Shown here piece by piece: positions 1-10,394 of a DNA stretch of 64,000 nucleotides. Origin of the DNA: Axinella damicornis (taxonomy: Eukaryota; Porifera; Demospongiae; Axinellida; Axinellidae); contig OZ007512.1 of the NCBI GenBank assembly GCA_963931865.1, positions 13,341,762 through 13,405,761 of the forward strand, in the 5' to 3' direction. The notes under the pieces were generated by a model, which saw nothing but the letters and a program-made list of their open reading frames with translations, was not told where the DNA came from and searched no databases. The number at the start of each line of letters is the position of its first letter. Within the stretch, counting starts at the first letter, position 1. A program made the position numbers and the translations under genes.

Positions 1-859
1 TACGTACAATTGGAACTGTTTCGAACCAGTGCTGCACGCTGTCTGCACTATATAGGTAGCTACAAGCTGCACCCTGAGCTGCTGCGTGCTGTGCAACAAG
101 AGTTTGAGTGAGAATTTGAAGGTTCGAAATAAGTAAGTTACAATCCAATTCAGTTTCTTTTTAATAACTTGTTGATTGCATGTAAATATGCAAGTGACGC
201 AAGTGATAATCTGCGTGGATTTTCTACAGAATTATCTGCAATCATGAATTGCTAACAAGTTGGTTGTGCAAATGGTATTGCATGAGTACTGGTTACTATG
301 CATAATTATAGTTGCTAACTGTCAGTCTGTACCCGTAGCAAGTTAGCTATAGTTGTTAATTCTCTGAAAAATCGTGGAGTACTTTAGGAATATATTTCTA
401 TGGATCTACAAATTTCTGTGCACTTGATAAGCAAATAAATTTGTGTTTCTTCAAAGAGCAATGTAATTTTGACACACATTTTCAGAGGCATCTCCTCGAT
501 GGATTGTAATGTTTAATAGTTTCTTGTAACTATTGTCGACCCAACTGATGTGCCTATTAAACACAAAGCATTATTTTTGTTTTGCTTATAAACGCATAGT
601 GATGCACCAATATGGGCTTTTACCGATATTGCAATAATCCGATATATACCCACAAGCACTGCTAAGAGGATGCTCTCCAACTGAATAAAACTCCCAAATT
701 AGCGACTTCTTCTTTCCTCTACTCATCATCCCATACTCCGCCACAATCACTGCACTGACAATGCTAGCATGTGGTTATGCAATACGCATGTATTAAGTTT
801 TGTGCCCCTTTAGCTATTATTTTTTTGTTCATATCTCCCAACCAGCCACTCTCATCACA
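1..859. other. Upstream non-coding stretch
   Basis: AT-rich sequence with no coding exon, RNA gene or repeat that I can recognise. It must contain the promoter and 5' UTR of the intronless gene that starts at 860. A TATAAA-like string lies near 585-592 but is about 270 bases from the start codon, so I do not call it a promoter. Confidence 0.5.
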
Positions 860-3800
860 ATGGCATCCCACCAGGGAATGCTTACTCTGGTCCTGATGGT
901 GACCCTAGCTGTGCTCCCTTCCTCTGGAACCATGCTCACCATCAAACCAAGTTCATCTAACATCGCATGTCCCCCTGAGAACACTAGTGCACTAGAGAAC
1001 ACCTGCCTCACCCTCTCCGAGTATGCACAAAACTATTCAGAGTACTTCAATCAGTCAAACATCACTCTGCAATTCCTCCTGGGTAATCACACTCTCGATG
1101 TGAACATTACAATAACAAGCACTCAAACTCAGTATCTGGAAATCCTTGGAAATACAACATCACTAACAGCACCGAGTACTGTTACATGCACCCACAATGC
1201 TGGGTTTGAATTCAGGGACATTTCAGAGGTGAGAGTTAGTGATATGACGTTTATTTCTTGTGGAAGAGGTTACGGCTGGCGTACCTTCCACTATTCAATT
1301 CGATTTAGTTCAGTCCAGCTCATTGAAGTCACCAACTGTGTATTCCGTGAAAACGTTGGCACCGCAGTTGGGATAGTGAACAGTACTGCATTAGTGAGCA
1401 GGAACAATACTTTTTCCAGCAACTGTAGAAAATGCTCAGGTGGATGTACATGGAATAATAGGTGTTTGGGAGGTGGGATCTATGTTGAGAGAAGTAATGT
1501 GACATTCCACGATAACAACATTTTCCATGGGAACTCAGCTAGTGAAGGTGGTGGAGTATATGCACTGGAGAGTGATGTGACATTCCACAACAACAACACT
1601 CTCCATGGGAACTCAGCTGATAATTTTGGTGGTGGAGTATATGCAGACCACAGTAATGTGACATTCCACAACAACAACACTCTCCATGGGAACTCAGCTA
1701 CAGCTAGACATGGTCGTGGTGGTGGAGTATCTGCATGGCACAGTAATGTGACATTCCACAATAACAACACTCTCCATGGGAACTCAGCTACAGCTAGACA
1801 TAGTCGTGGTGGTGGAGTATCTGCATGGCACAGTAATGTGACATTCCACAACAACAACACTCTCCATGGTAACTCAGCTGGATATTATGGTGGGGGAGTA
1901 TATGCAAACCACAGTGATGTGACATTCCACAATAACAACACTCTCCATGGGAACTCAGCTGGATATGGTGGTGGAGTATATGCAGTGGACAGTGATGTGA
2001 CATTCTGCAATAACAACACTCTCCATGGGAACTCAGCTAAATTTTCTGGTGGTGGAGTATATGCAAACAGCTGTGATCTGACAATCCGCAATAACAACAT
2101 TCTCCATGGGAACTCAGCTAAATTTTATGGTGGTGGAGTATATGCATACAGCCGTGATGTGACATTCCACAATAACAACACTCTCCATGGAAACTCAGCT
2201 AAACTTTATGGTGGTGGTGTGTATGCATGGTACAGTGATGTGACATTCCGCAATAACAACATTCTCCAAGGGAACTCAGCTAGATATGGTGGTGGGGGGG
2301 TATATGCATTGCAGTACAGTCACGTGAGGTTTAGTGGCACTGGTACATTCAGAGACAACACAGCACATGATGGAGGAGGGATCTTCTCACGTGATAGTAC
2401 CATTAATGTCAGTGGCAACAGTGACATCACAGTCAGAAACAACATGGCACAACAAGATGGAGGAGGAATCTATACAACAAACAGTAACATTGACATTAGT
2501 GGCAGCACAACAGTCCGGAACAACATGGCACAACAAGATGGAGGAGGAATCTTCCTCTCACAGAGGAGTACCATTAACATTAGTAATACCAGTGACATCA
2601 CAGTGGACAACAACAAAGCTAAAAGAAATGGAGGAGGAATCTATACAACAGACAGTACCATTGACATTAGTGGCAGCACAAAGGTCCAGAACAACAAGGC
2701 ACAACAAGATGGAGGAGGAATGTTCCTCTCACGGAGGAGTACCATTAACATTAGTAATACCAGTGACATCACAGTCAGAAACAACAAGGCTGAAAGAGCT
2801 GGAGGAGGAATCTATACAACAGACAGTACCATTGACATTAGTGGCAGCACAAAGGTCCAGAACAACAAGGCACAACAAGATGGAGGAGGAATGTTCCTCT
2901 CACGGAGGAGTACCATTAACATTAGTAATACCAGTGACATCACAGTCAGAAACAACAAGGCTGAAAGAGCTGGAGGAGGAATCTATACAACAGACAGTAC
3001 AATTGACATTAGTGGCAACACAAAGGTCCAGAACAACAAGGCACAACAAGATGGAGGAGGAATTTACCTGAGCAGGACTCACCTGATATTTGCTGGATTC
3101 AGCAAATTCACTACTAACTCAGCATGGCAAGGAGGTGGGATATATGCTGCAGCCAGTAGCACTGTTGACCTTAATGGAATCAATACTTTCATCGCCAACA
3201 GAGCAGATATCAGTGGCGGTGGGATCTGGGTGGATAATGGTGCTTTAATAGTAGATGGGAGCAGCTATTTTGAGAAGTGCACTGCACGCTATGATGGAGG
3301 GGGAATATTCACATCTGCTGCCACTGTTACTCTATCAGGAAACAACACATTCCTGTCCAACTTGGCAACACTGAGAGGCGGAGGAATCAGTGCACGCTGG
3401 AGTAACTTCTCTTTCACCAACAGCAGCAAGTTTAGCAACAACACAGCAGAAACAGGTGGAGCAATCTTTACTGACAACAGCAACTTGGATTTCGGTGGCC
3501 TCAACTTCATTGAAAGTAACTCTGCTGACATTGGTGGAGGAATTTATATGCGTAATAGTTCCTTTCACTTCTTGGGAAACAGCTCTTTCATCCTGAACCG
3601 TGCCACAAGAGATGGGGGAGGAATCTATGCTATAGAAAATGGCATAATTTATCTCAGTGGTTCCAACAGCTTCCAAGGAAATACAGCTGAAGAGAGAGGA
3701 GGAGGGATTTTCATGAAAGACAGCAGACTTACATCATGGACAAGGAACACTTCTACCAGCAATGCCACAACTGAAGTTGTTCAAAGGGTCATGAATTTAC

Positions 3801-6757
3801 CCCGATACTCTGAATTTTGCAGGAACACAGCAATGACGGGTGGAGGACTGTACTCCATTGATAGTAGCTTGGAATTTCCTGAAACTTATACACTGAATTT
3901 CACTGCTAATGTGGCCACAGATACAGGGGGAGGTTTTGCCACTATTGGCAGTACTGTCAACATAACTGGGTCCGTGGATTTTGAAGCCAACTCGGCAATG
4001 AGCGGGGGAGGAATGTACGCAGAAAGCACCAAAGTCAACTTGAGTGGACGGAACTATTTTAATCAAAACCATGCACACCATGAAGGAGGAGCAGTGTATA
4101 CACGAGCTAGCAAAGTGAACCTCAGTGGTGCTGACCGCTTTGTAAGCAATTCTGCAGCAATGAGAGGTGGATCAATCTCTGCAATATGCACCAATCTCTG
4201 TTTCAGTGGTACCACTGCAGTTCACAGGTCAACCAGCCAGCAGGGAGGTGCAATCCATGTGGTGGCCAGTTCCATCATCTTTGAGTGTGCAACTGAGCTT
4301 CAGAACAATGCTGCACAATATGGTGGTGCAATATTCTTAGAGAACAGCACTGCTGGTTTTGGCAAACCTTCTTGTAGAGAATACCTGGGAAGTCACGTTA
4401 CACCCGAACCTGGCAGCAGTTTCATCAACAACACAGCTGCCCTCCGGGGAGGCGCAATGCATCTGGACCACCATTCTAGCATCAGGTTCCACCCGTCTGC
4501 CAGTGCACTGTTTAATTATAACAATGCTACAGAATATGGTGGAGCAATTTTTGTCGTTGACACAGTTGGCCGAAACACATGCCCTCCAGTTATGCGTCTG
4601 CCATCACGAAATGAGTGCTTTTATCATTTGATTACAAATGAAATGTCTCAGACGAGAAGGATCAATCTAACCTTTGAAGGCAACACTGCTGGAAAAAGTG
4701 GGAGTGTTCTGTATGGCGGCATGCTGAACAAGTGCTACTACAGCTATTCAGAAGACTATACCGACACTGTGGACCTCTTCAATAGATCCATCATACATGA
4801 AACTTACACTGGTGAAACTGCTGCTATTTCTTCTGATCCAAGGATGTGCTTCTGCTCTGAAGGTGGATCACCTCAATGTGAGCACAAAGTGCAGAATGAA
4901 GATCGATTCCCTGGACAGAAATTGAATGTGTCAATGATGGCAATTGATCAAACAAACACACCAGTTCACACACATATCCACAGTGACCTGATTTCAGCTG
5001 AGAAGCACAATTCAAGGGTGTGTGAAAGTTTTTCAGAGGAGAGAGAGGGATTCTGCACCAACAGAAGTTACACCATCACATCACCAAGGACTACTAGCGA
5101 GCTTTTGCTCTACCCGACCACTGCCTCTGGCAACCCAATTCCAGCTGTTCTGAATGTTACGTTTCAGGACTGCCCAATAGGTTTTGAGCAATCCAATTCC
5201 ACCTATGAATGCATCTGTGATCACAGACTTCAGAGATTCACAAACACATGCGACATAGAGACCCAAACGTTGCTGCGAACTGGAAGATTGAACGGCACCT
5301 TTTGGGTGAATGCATCTTTCAGCAATGAAACACTAGATGGCTATATCCATCACACTCAGTGTCCTCTCAACTACTGCACTAGACAGCAGAGTTTTATCAA
5401 CCTGAACAATCCTGACGAGCAATGTGACTTCAGCCATGCTGGCTTGCTCTGTGGAAAGTGTAAGGAGAATTTCAGCCTCATTCTGGGCAGCTTCCGGTGT
5501 GAAGAGTGCAGCAGTAAATACCTAGCTCTTCTGATACCATTCGCATTAGCTGGAGTGGCTTTGGTGATCCTGCTTTTCCTCTTGAAACTGACAGTAGCTA
5601 CTGGGACACTGCATGGCCTGATATTCTATGCCAACATCGTTGCTGCAAACCATCACATCTTCTTCCCACCTGACACCCACATCCTAGCTACGATTTTTAT
5701 ATCTTGGCTGAACTTAGACCTTGGTATTGAGACCTGTTTCTACAATGGGATGGATGCTTACAGCAAATCATGGCTGCAGATTGTGTTCCCCCTCTACATT
5801 TGGGGGATAGTGGGATTCTTGATTTACATCAGCAAGCGATCTCAGCGTGTGACACGGCAACTTGGAACCAACCCAGTGGCAGCCCTGGACACCCTCTTCC
5901 TACTGTCGTACACAAAACTTCTGCACACCATCATTACCGCACTCTCTCTCACTACCCTTCATTATCCTCAGAGGGACAGCATTGTGTGGCTCTATGATGC
6001 AAGCGTTCCCCTACCGAAATTGATCCCATTTTTTATAGCAGCACTGATATTTTTGGTCTTCCTCTTCCTCCCGTACACTCTGCTCCTCCTCCTGGGTCAG
6101 TGGGTTTGGACTAAATCTGACAGCAAGTTGGTAAAATCCTGCTCAGGAAAGTGTCCGAGGCTGAAACTCGGTCTGAAAGCAATCCTGGATCCCTACCATG
6201 CACCCTACAAGCCTGAACACTGCTACTGGACTGGGCTGCTTCTTCTGCTTCGCTGTCTTCTGCTTCTGGTCTCTGCCTTCAATATCAGCGGGGAAAAGGA
6301 CAGTGTCAACCTTCTAGCCATTTTGTTAACTGTTGGTGTAGCTTTGGCTGTGTTGGTGCTATCCGGGAGGGTGTACAAAAGCTGGTACCTGAATGCTCTT
6401 GAGCTATCATTTCTTCTGAACCTCGGCATGCTTACTGCTGCTACCTACCACGTGAGGCTGGTCAGTGGAGACCAGGCTACTCTCGCATACATCTCTGTAG
6501 TTGTAGCATTCCTGACCTTTGTTGGGATCATTACTTACCACATTAACCTGCGAATGAAATGGAAACTCCAACACCTCCCTCGCTGCTTCAGAATGATCAG
6601 AAAGAATCGAGGCGGTGAGAACAAGATCGTTAATGACAACCCTAATGCTCAGAATCTTCAGCAAGAGAACCGACCCCGGGCTCCAACCACAACGGTCGTT
6701 GATCTCCGTTCTCCTCTAGATCTGATCGATGCTGATCGCGACGAGATTGATAAATGA
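860..6757 (+). CDS. Large intronless beta-helix / multi-membrane-segment surface protein
   Basis: One uninterrupted frame of 1965 residues. I chose the ATG at 860 because a signal peptide follows directly (MASHQGMLTLVLMVTLAVL); the frame extends upstream to 800 only without an ATG. Residues about 45-200 hold a Cys-containing block with CLTLSEYA and many NxT/NxS sites. Residues about 200-1280 are some 35 short repeats of the type NVTFHNNNTLHGNSA..GGGVYA, the pattern of a right-handed parallel beta-helix (polymorphic-outer-membrane/pectate-lyase-like fold). A Cys-rich stretch follows, ending in CGKC..CEEC at about 1528-1548. About ten hydrophobic segments fill 1553-1895 (starting YLALLIPFALAGVAL), and a basic, probably cytoplasmic tail of about 70 residues ends the protein. 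Inferred role: glycosylated extracellular beta-helix on a membrane domain, possibly in recognition or adhesion. I associate the architecture with sponges; no function is known to me. Being intronless, it could be an old retrocopy or a member of an intronless family. Confidence 0.85.
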   Translation: MASHQGMLTLVLMVTLAVLPSSGTMLTIKPSSSNIACPPENTSALENTCLTLSEYAQNYSEYFNQSNITLQFLLGNHTLDVNITITSTQTQYLEILGNTTSLTAPSTVTCTHNAGFEFRDISEVRVSDMTFISCGRGYGWRTFHYSIRFSSVQLIEVTNCVFRENVGTAVGIVNSTALVSRNNTFSSNCRKCSGGCTWNNRCLGGGIYVERSNVTFHDNNIFHGNSASEGGGVYALESDVTFHNNNTLHGNSADNFGGGVYADHSNVTFHNNNTLHGNSATARHGRGGGVSAWHSNVTFHNNNTLHGNSATARHSRGGGVSAWHSNVTFHNNNTLHGNSAGYYGGGVYANHSDVTFHNNNTLHGNSAGYGGGVYAVDSDVTFCNNNTLHGNSAKFSGGGVYANSCDLTIRNNNILHGNSAKFYGGGVYAYSRDVTFHNNNTLHGNSAKLYGGGVYAWYSDVTFRNNNILQGNSARYGGGGVYALQYSHVRFSGTGTFRDNTAHDGGGIFSRDSTINVSGNSDITVRNNMAQQDGGGIYTTNSNIDISGSTTVRNNMAQQDGGGIFLSQRSTINISNTSDITVDNNKAKRNGGGIYTTDSTIDISGSTKVQNNKAQQDGGGMFLSRRSTINISNTSDITVRNNKAERAGGGIYTTDSTIDISGSTKVQNNKAQQDGGGMFLSRRSTINISNTSDITVRNNKAERAGGGIYTTDSTIDISGNTKVQNNKAQQDGGGIYLSRTHLIFAGFSKFTTNSAWQGGGIYAAASSTVDLNGINTFIANRADISGGGIWVDNGALIVDGSSYFEKCTARYDGGGIFTSAATVTLSGNNTFLSNLATLRGGGISARWSNFSFTNSSKFSNNTAETGGAIFTDNSNLDFGGLNFIESNSADIGGGIYMRNSSFHFLGNSSFILNRATRDGGGIYAIENGIIYLSGSNSFQGNTAEERGGGIFMKDSRLTSWTRNTSTSNATTEVVQRVMNLPRYSEFCRNTAMTGGGLYSIDSSLEFPETYTLNFTANVATDTGGGFATIGSTVNITGSVDFEANSAMSGGGMYAESTKVNLSGRNYFNQNHAHHEGGAVYTRASKVNLSGADRFVSNSAAMRGGSISAICTNLCFSGTTAVHRSTSQQGGAIHVVASSIIFECATELQNNAAQYGGAIFLENSTAGFGKPSCREYLGSHVTPEPGSSFINNTAALRGGAMHLDHHSSIRFHPSASALFNYNNATEYGGAIFVVDTVGRNTCPPVMRLPSRNECFYHLITNEMSQTRRINLTFEGNTAGKSGSVLYGGMLNKCYYSYSEDYTDTVDLFNRSIIHETYTGETAAISSDPRMCFCSEGGSPQCEHKVQNEDRFPGQKLNVSMMAIDQTNTPVHTHIHSDLISAEKHNSRVCESFSEEREGFCTNRSYTITSPRTTSELLLYPTTASGNPIPAVLNVTFQDCPIGFEQSNSTYECICDHRLQRFTNTCDIETQTLLRTGRLNGTFWVNASFSNETLDGYIHHTQCPLNYCTRQQSFINLNNPDEQCDFSHAGLLCGKCKENFSLILGSFRCEECSSKYLALLIPFALAGVALVILLFLLKLTVATGTLHGLIFYANIVAANHHIFFPPDTHILATIFISWLNLDLGIETCFYNGMDAYSKSWLQIVFPLYIWGIVGFLIYISKRSQRVTRQLGTNPVAALDTLFLLSYTKLLHTIITALSLTTLHYPQRDSIVWLYDASVPLPKLIPFFIAALIFLVFLFLPYTLLLLLGQWVWTKSDSKLVKSCSGKCPRLKLGLKAILDPYHAPYKPEHCYWTGLLLLLRCLLLLVSAFNISGEKDSVNLLAILLTVGVALAVLVLSGRVYKSWYLNALELSFLLNLGMLTAATYHVRLVSGDQATLAYISVVVAFLTFVGIITYHINLRMKWKLQHLPRCFRMIRKNRGGENKIVNDNPNAQNLQQENRPRAPTTTVVDLRSPLDLIDADRDEIDK
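1470..2310 (+). repeat. Coding tandem repeat, 72-90 bp unit, within the beta-helix
   Basis: About nine near-identical units (ATTCCACAATAACAACACTC, then CTCCATGGGAACTCAGCT and GGTGGTGGAGTATATGCA), each one beta-helix coil of 24-30 residues. Two neighbouring units at about 1696-1870 are almost identical, which indicates recent duplication or conversion. Unit lengths are multiples of three, so copy number can change without a frameshift. Confidence 0.85.
2389..3070 (+). repeat. Coding tandem repeat, 171-bp unit (57 residues, two coils)
   Basis: The string ACCATTAACATTAGTAATAC recurs at about 2570, 2741 and 2912, a spacing of 171 bp for the last two. The units at 2741-2911 and from 2912 on are nearly identical. 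A shorter diverged relative starts near 2389. Each unit adds two beta-helix coils. Confidence 0.85.
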
Positions 6758-6810
6758 AACAGCAAAAGCTGCTGTTGACTCAAAAAACGTACTTTGCTTA
6801 TCCTGCACAT

Positions 6811-7059
6811 TTGATAATTCTGTATACTTTTTTTTGGTGCGATAGAAATTTCCATAATTATAAGAACTGGGTTGACATCTGAGTTTAAGGTTGATTGTGT
6901 ATGTCTGCAAGCTATTCTGTGATGAACGATGTAAGCATCACTGTCAACTTAAATCACAGTTTGACACTGCTACCCCACTAGCTCCCCCCTTAAGGATTCC
7001 CTGACGTTTTCAGTCTGGGAACGTCAGTCGCTCGTAGAGAGTTCGGAGTGGTAGTACTA
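6811..7059 (+). repeat. Direct repeat, copy 1 (about 250 bp)
   Basis: From TTGATAATTCTGT through GTTGACATCTGAGTTTAAGG to CGTCAGTCGCTCGTAGAGAG; matches copy 2 at 7430-7648 with small indels. Copy 1 overlaps the probable 3' UTR of gene 1. Confidence 0.85.
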
Positions 7060-7429
7060 CCCTACCCTTGATGTCACGTATGTGAGGAAAGATACCAGGC
7101 CCTCCGCATTCTTCGTGCAGCCGAAAACGGTGTGGGCCTGGGACGAAGCTAATGACACCACTAATAATGGGTTATGTGCACTAAGGGTACAGTTGCAATT
7201 GCCTGCCTCATACTTCCCATTGTACACTGCCATACTGTGTGGAAAAAGCCTAGAAGCCTCCTTTGCAGCAATCCTTCCTTGTACAATGGTGAACTACCGG
7301 TGTACAGATGGAATCAATTGAAAGAGCACTACACACTAGACTGTCTTGCCAATGTACTTCTCACAGACACCGTGCCACCCTTTAGCATTTGCTCCAAACA
7401 GCCTGTTCATGTTTGCCGTAACGTATCCT

Positions 7430-7648
7430 TGATAATTCTGTAAACTTCAATAATTATATGAACTGGATTGACATCTGAGTTTAAGGATGATTGTGCATGT
7501 TGCAAGTTTTTCTGTGATGAACAATGTTAGCATTACTGTCCACAGTTTGACACTGCTACAGTAAAGTACGCCCCTAGCTCCTCCCTCCCCTGACGTTTTC
7601 AGTGTGGGAACGTCAGTCGCTCGTAGAGAGTTCCGAGTGGTAATACTT
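7430..7648 (+). repeat. Direct repeat, copy 2
   Basis: Same order of blocks as 6811-7059. No terminal inverted repeat or coding sequence is evident, so this is a local duplication or an unnamed interspersed repeat. Confidence 0.85.
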
Positions 7649-7737
7649 AACTCTGCTTCTGCAATTTGCAATACTTGCTTGCGTAATGTGCCCTGGGAGG
7701 CTAGTGGAGAGAGATGTTCGTGTGTATGTACCATTTG

Positions 7738-7830
7738 TTAACCTTGTTCCCAGGCTCCTCCCCAGCTTTTTGTCACCGTTTTTTGTACAGTATGCAACAA
7801 AAAGCTGGGGAGGAGCCTGTGAACGAGGCT
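7738..7830. mobile_element. Hairpin element, GCCTCGTTCCCAGG family
   Basis: Near-perfect palindrome: TTGTTCCCAGGCTCCTCCCC and AAAGCTGGGGAGGAGCCTG..GAACGAGGCTA fold back with a short loop. The flanks read CCATTTGT on the left and CCATTTGA on the right, a likely 8-9 bp target duplication. Confidence 0.75.
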
Positions 7831-8009
7831 ACCATTTGACTTTGAACTTGCATGACGTAGCTACATTCAGTAAACAAGTGGAGCACCTGGTACACTGCTT
7901 TGAGGAAGAGCTATATAATCTATCAAATGTGTGCACTGACTCGGAAAATGAATTGAAATCTGTCACTATGTGCATGATGCGTTCAATAGCTGTCGTCATG
8001 TGTACCACC

Positions 8010-8369
8010 TCTCTCCTCCCTCCAACCTACCCCTCTCCTCCTCCCTTCTACCTCCACTCTCTCCTCTTCCTCACCACCTCCCCTCTCTCCTCCTCCTCCT
8101 TCCCTCCTCTTCCTCACCCATCTGTCCTCCTCCCCACCGCCTACCACCTCCCTCTCTCCTTACCCCTCTCTCCTCCTCTTCCTCACTCCTCTCTCCTCCT
8201 CACCCCTCCCTCCTCCTCCTCACCCATCTCTCCTCCTCCCCACCACCTCCCCACCACCTCCCCCTCTCTCCTCCTCCCTTCCACCTCCCCTCTCTCCTCC
8301 CTTCCACCTCCCCTCTCTCCTCCTCCCTTCCACCTCCCCTCCTCCCACCTCTTCTATTCCTGCACACAG
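8010..8369 (+). repeat. Pyrimidine-rich low-complexity tract ending at a splice acceptor
   Basis: Irregular CTCCTCCC/CCACCTCCC sequence on the sense strand, running almost up to the acceptor CACACAG before the exon at 8370. Confidence 0.85.
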
Positions 8370-10329
8370 TTTGTTTTATGGCCAGCAGTTGTTGGACGGT
8401 GTCACTGCGGAGCAGAGAGCGCCACTCCTAGTAAGTGCTAAGTGTACCAGCATATTGATAAGTAAAAACGTGGGTTACACATTAGGCTTGTGTACAGGAA
8501 AAAAGGGTTTGCTTTCTTGTCGATACACTGCAATACTTGCGGACTATGACCTCATCATCTGCCACTCTCCACAACAGACGTGGTTTGCTGCTATGTAAGT
8601 TGAAAGATGCCAGTCTCTAAAGCACAGTAGCTAGCTAGCTATACTCAGCCAAATCATTGTTTTGTAAGTGGCAAATAGTCCCATAAAGCCTTCAAGTACG
8701 CCTAGCAGTGCTGGTCTCTACTGCCCTCAGGCCAGTCAAGCTTAAGTGAATGACCTCATGTATGCTCAAAAGTGCCTTTTGCACGTTGATGTTCGTTCGT
8801 GAGACTACAGGATTGCTGAGAATAAGCTTAGATATTACTGTATTGCAGAGACACTTCCAGCATGATGTCATTCATATATGGAGATTTTAGTATAACAGAC
8901 TCCTCAGGAGTATCATGATGGTCAGTAGTTGACCTTTGATCCTTGACCCTTGACCCCAGCCCTGCCTCCCCACGCTCTGTTTTCTGAATGTGGCCAATGG
9001 CAGAGAATCGTGTGCTCTGGACGGGAGCTATTGCAACAGTGAGGAGGTGAGTTTACTACTTCATGCAATATGCAGGCACTGATGAACTGAACTATTCCTT
9101 TTTCTTTCAGGCCAAAATAGCTGTTGATCTTCTGGACCTCTTATTGAAAAATGGTGTACCTGCAGAGGTCATAGGTCAGTTGTGTATATCATCTGCATAC
9201 TGTGACTGTGATGTACTGTCATAATGCTACTGTATACCATAACACATTCATATGCACATAGTATGCAATGGAAAGTACTGTAGTTTACTGTTTGTATGGA
9301 CTACATGTACTGTACATGTATGTGTGTCTAGCTATGAAGATTGGAGCTCAGATGTTTGCAGCATACGTGCCATGATCATACCACATGCACAGCTCAGATG
9401 TTTGCAGTATACGTACCATGATCATACCACATGCACAGCTCAGATGTTTGCAGTATACGTACCATGATCATACCACATGCACAGCTCAGATGTTTGCAGT
9501 ATTATACGTACCATGATCACACCACATCAGACATTTGTAGTGTACCATGATAGACAGAGTCTCTGCATGCAGGTGTAATCACGCTGTACAGAGCTCAGAT
9601 GTTTGAAATCAGGAGGATGCTGGCGGGCAAGGATAGCAGCAACTCAAAGAGCGTTCAGGTGAACACTTGTGATTTGTCTCTTAAAGTCTGAACAATTCAG
9701 TAGTGCTGTTCTGCCCACCTCTTCCTCTCTCTCTCTCTTCTCCGTCCATTCCTCCCTCCCTCAACTCCCCCTCCCTCCCTCCCTCCCTCCCTCCCTCCCT
9801 CATTCCCTCTCTCTCTCCCTCCCTCCCTCCCTCGTTCCTTCCCTCCCCTCCAGATCTCAACAGTGGATGCTTTCCAAGGAGGAGAGAAAGAAATAGTGAT
9901 CCTTTCCAGCGTAAGAACACAACACGTGGGATTCATTGATTCCAACAGAAGAATTAATGTCGCTCTCACAAGAGCACAAAGGTTAGACAATTGTACGGGA
10001 CTATAGAGCGGCTGCGTTTGACATCACTGGTCCGTTTCTTTCATAAAACTGCATGGCAAGAAAGTAGTAATTTTCTACTGTGATCTTAGAAATGCAAGCA
10101 GCTTGGAACTTACGGAAGTACTACTGTGTCAACTGTCGCAGTAGCTAGCTAGTTCTGCTCAGAACATTTCCTGCAGGATGCCTCGTAATACATGTCCTGA
10201 CACTTCCTGTTCAGAATGCAGGATGTCCCCTAATACATTCACTATGGGAAATTTGCCAATGTAACTGGCATAAATTTAATAGGCCAATCTAGCAGTGTAA
10301 TGGCCTGCACACCCACACGCACTCATGCA

Positions 10330-10394
<65 letters not shown>

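Larger units (their letters stand above)
6758..8369. other. Stretch between gene 1 and the ZGRF1-like exons
   Basis: Contains the 3' UTR of gene 1, a direct duplication (6811-7059 and 7430-7648), one hairpin element (7738-7830) and a pyrimidine-rich tract (8010-8369). I looked for the expected upstream ZGRF1 exons (Walker A, DEAD-like box, the YRCHP region) and saw none. Confidence 0.6.

Noticed and set aside
1480..3082. Antisense and alternate-frame ORFs within gene 1
   Set aside because: Shadows of the repeated beta-helix coding sequence. The main frame alone has the signal peptide, helix and membrane segments.
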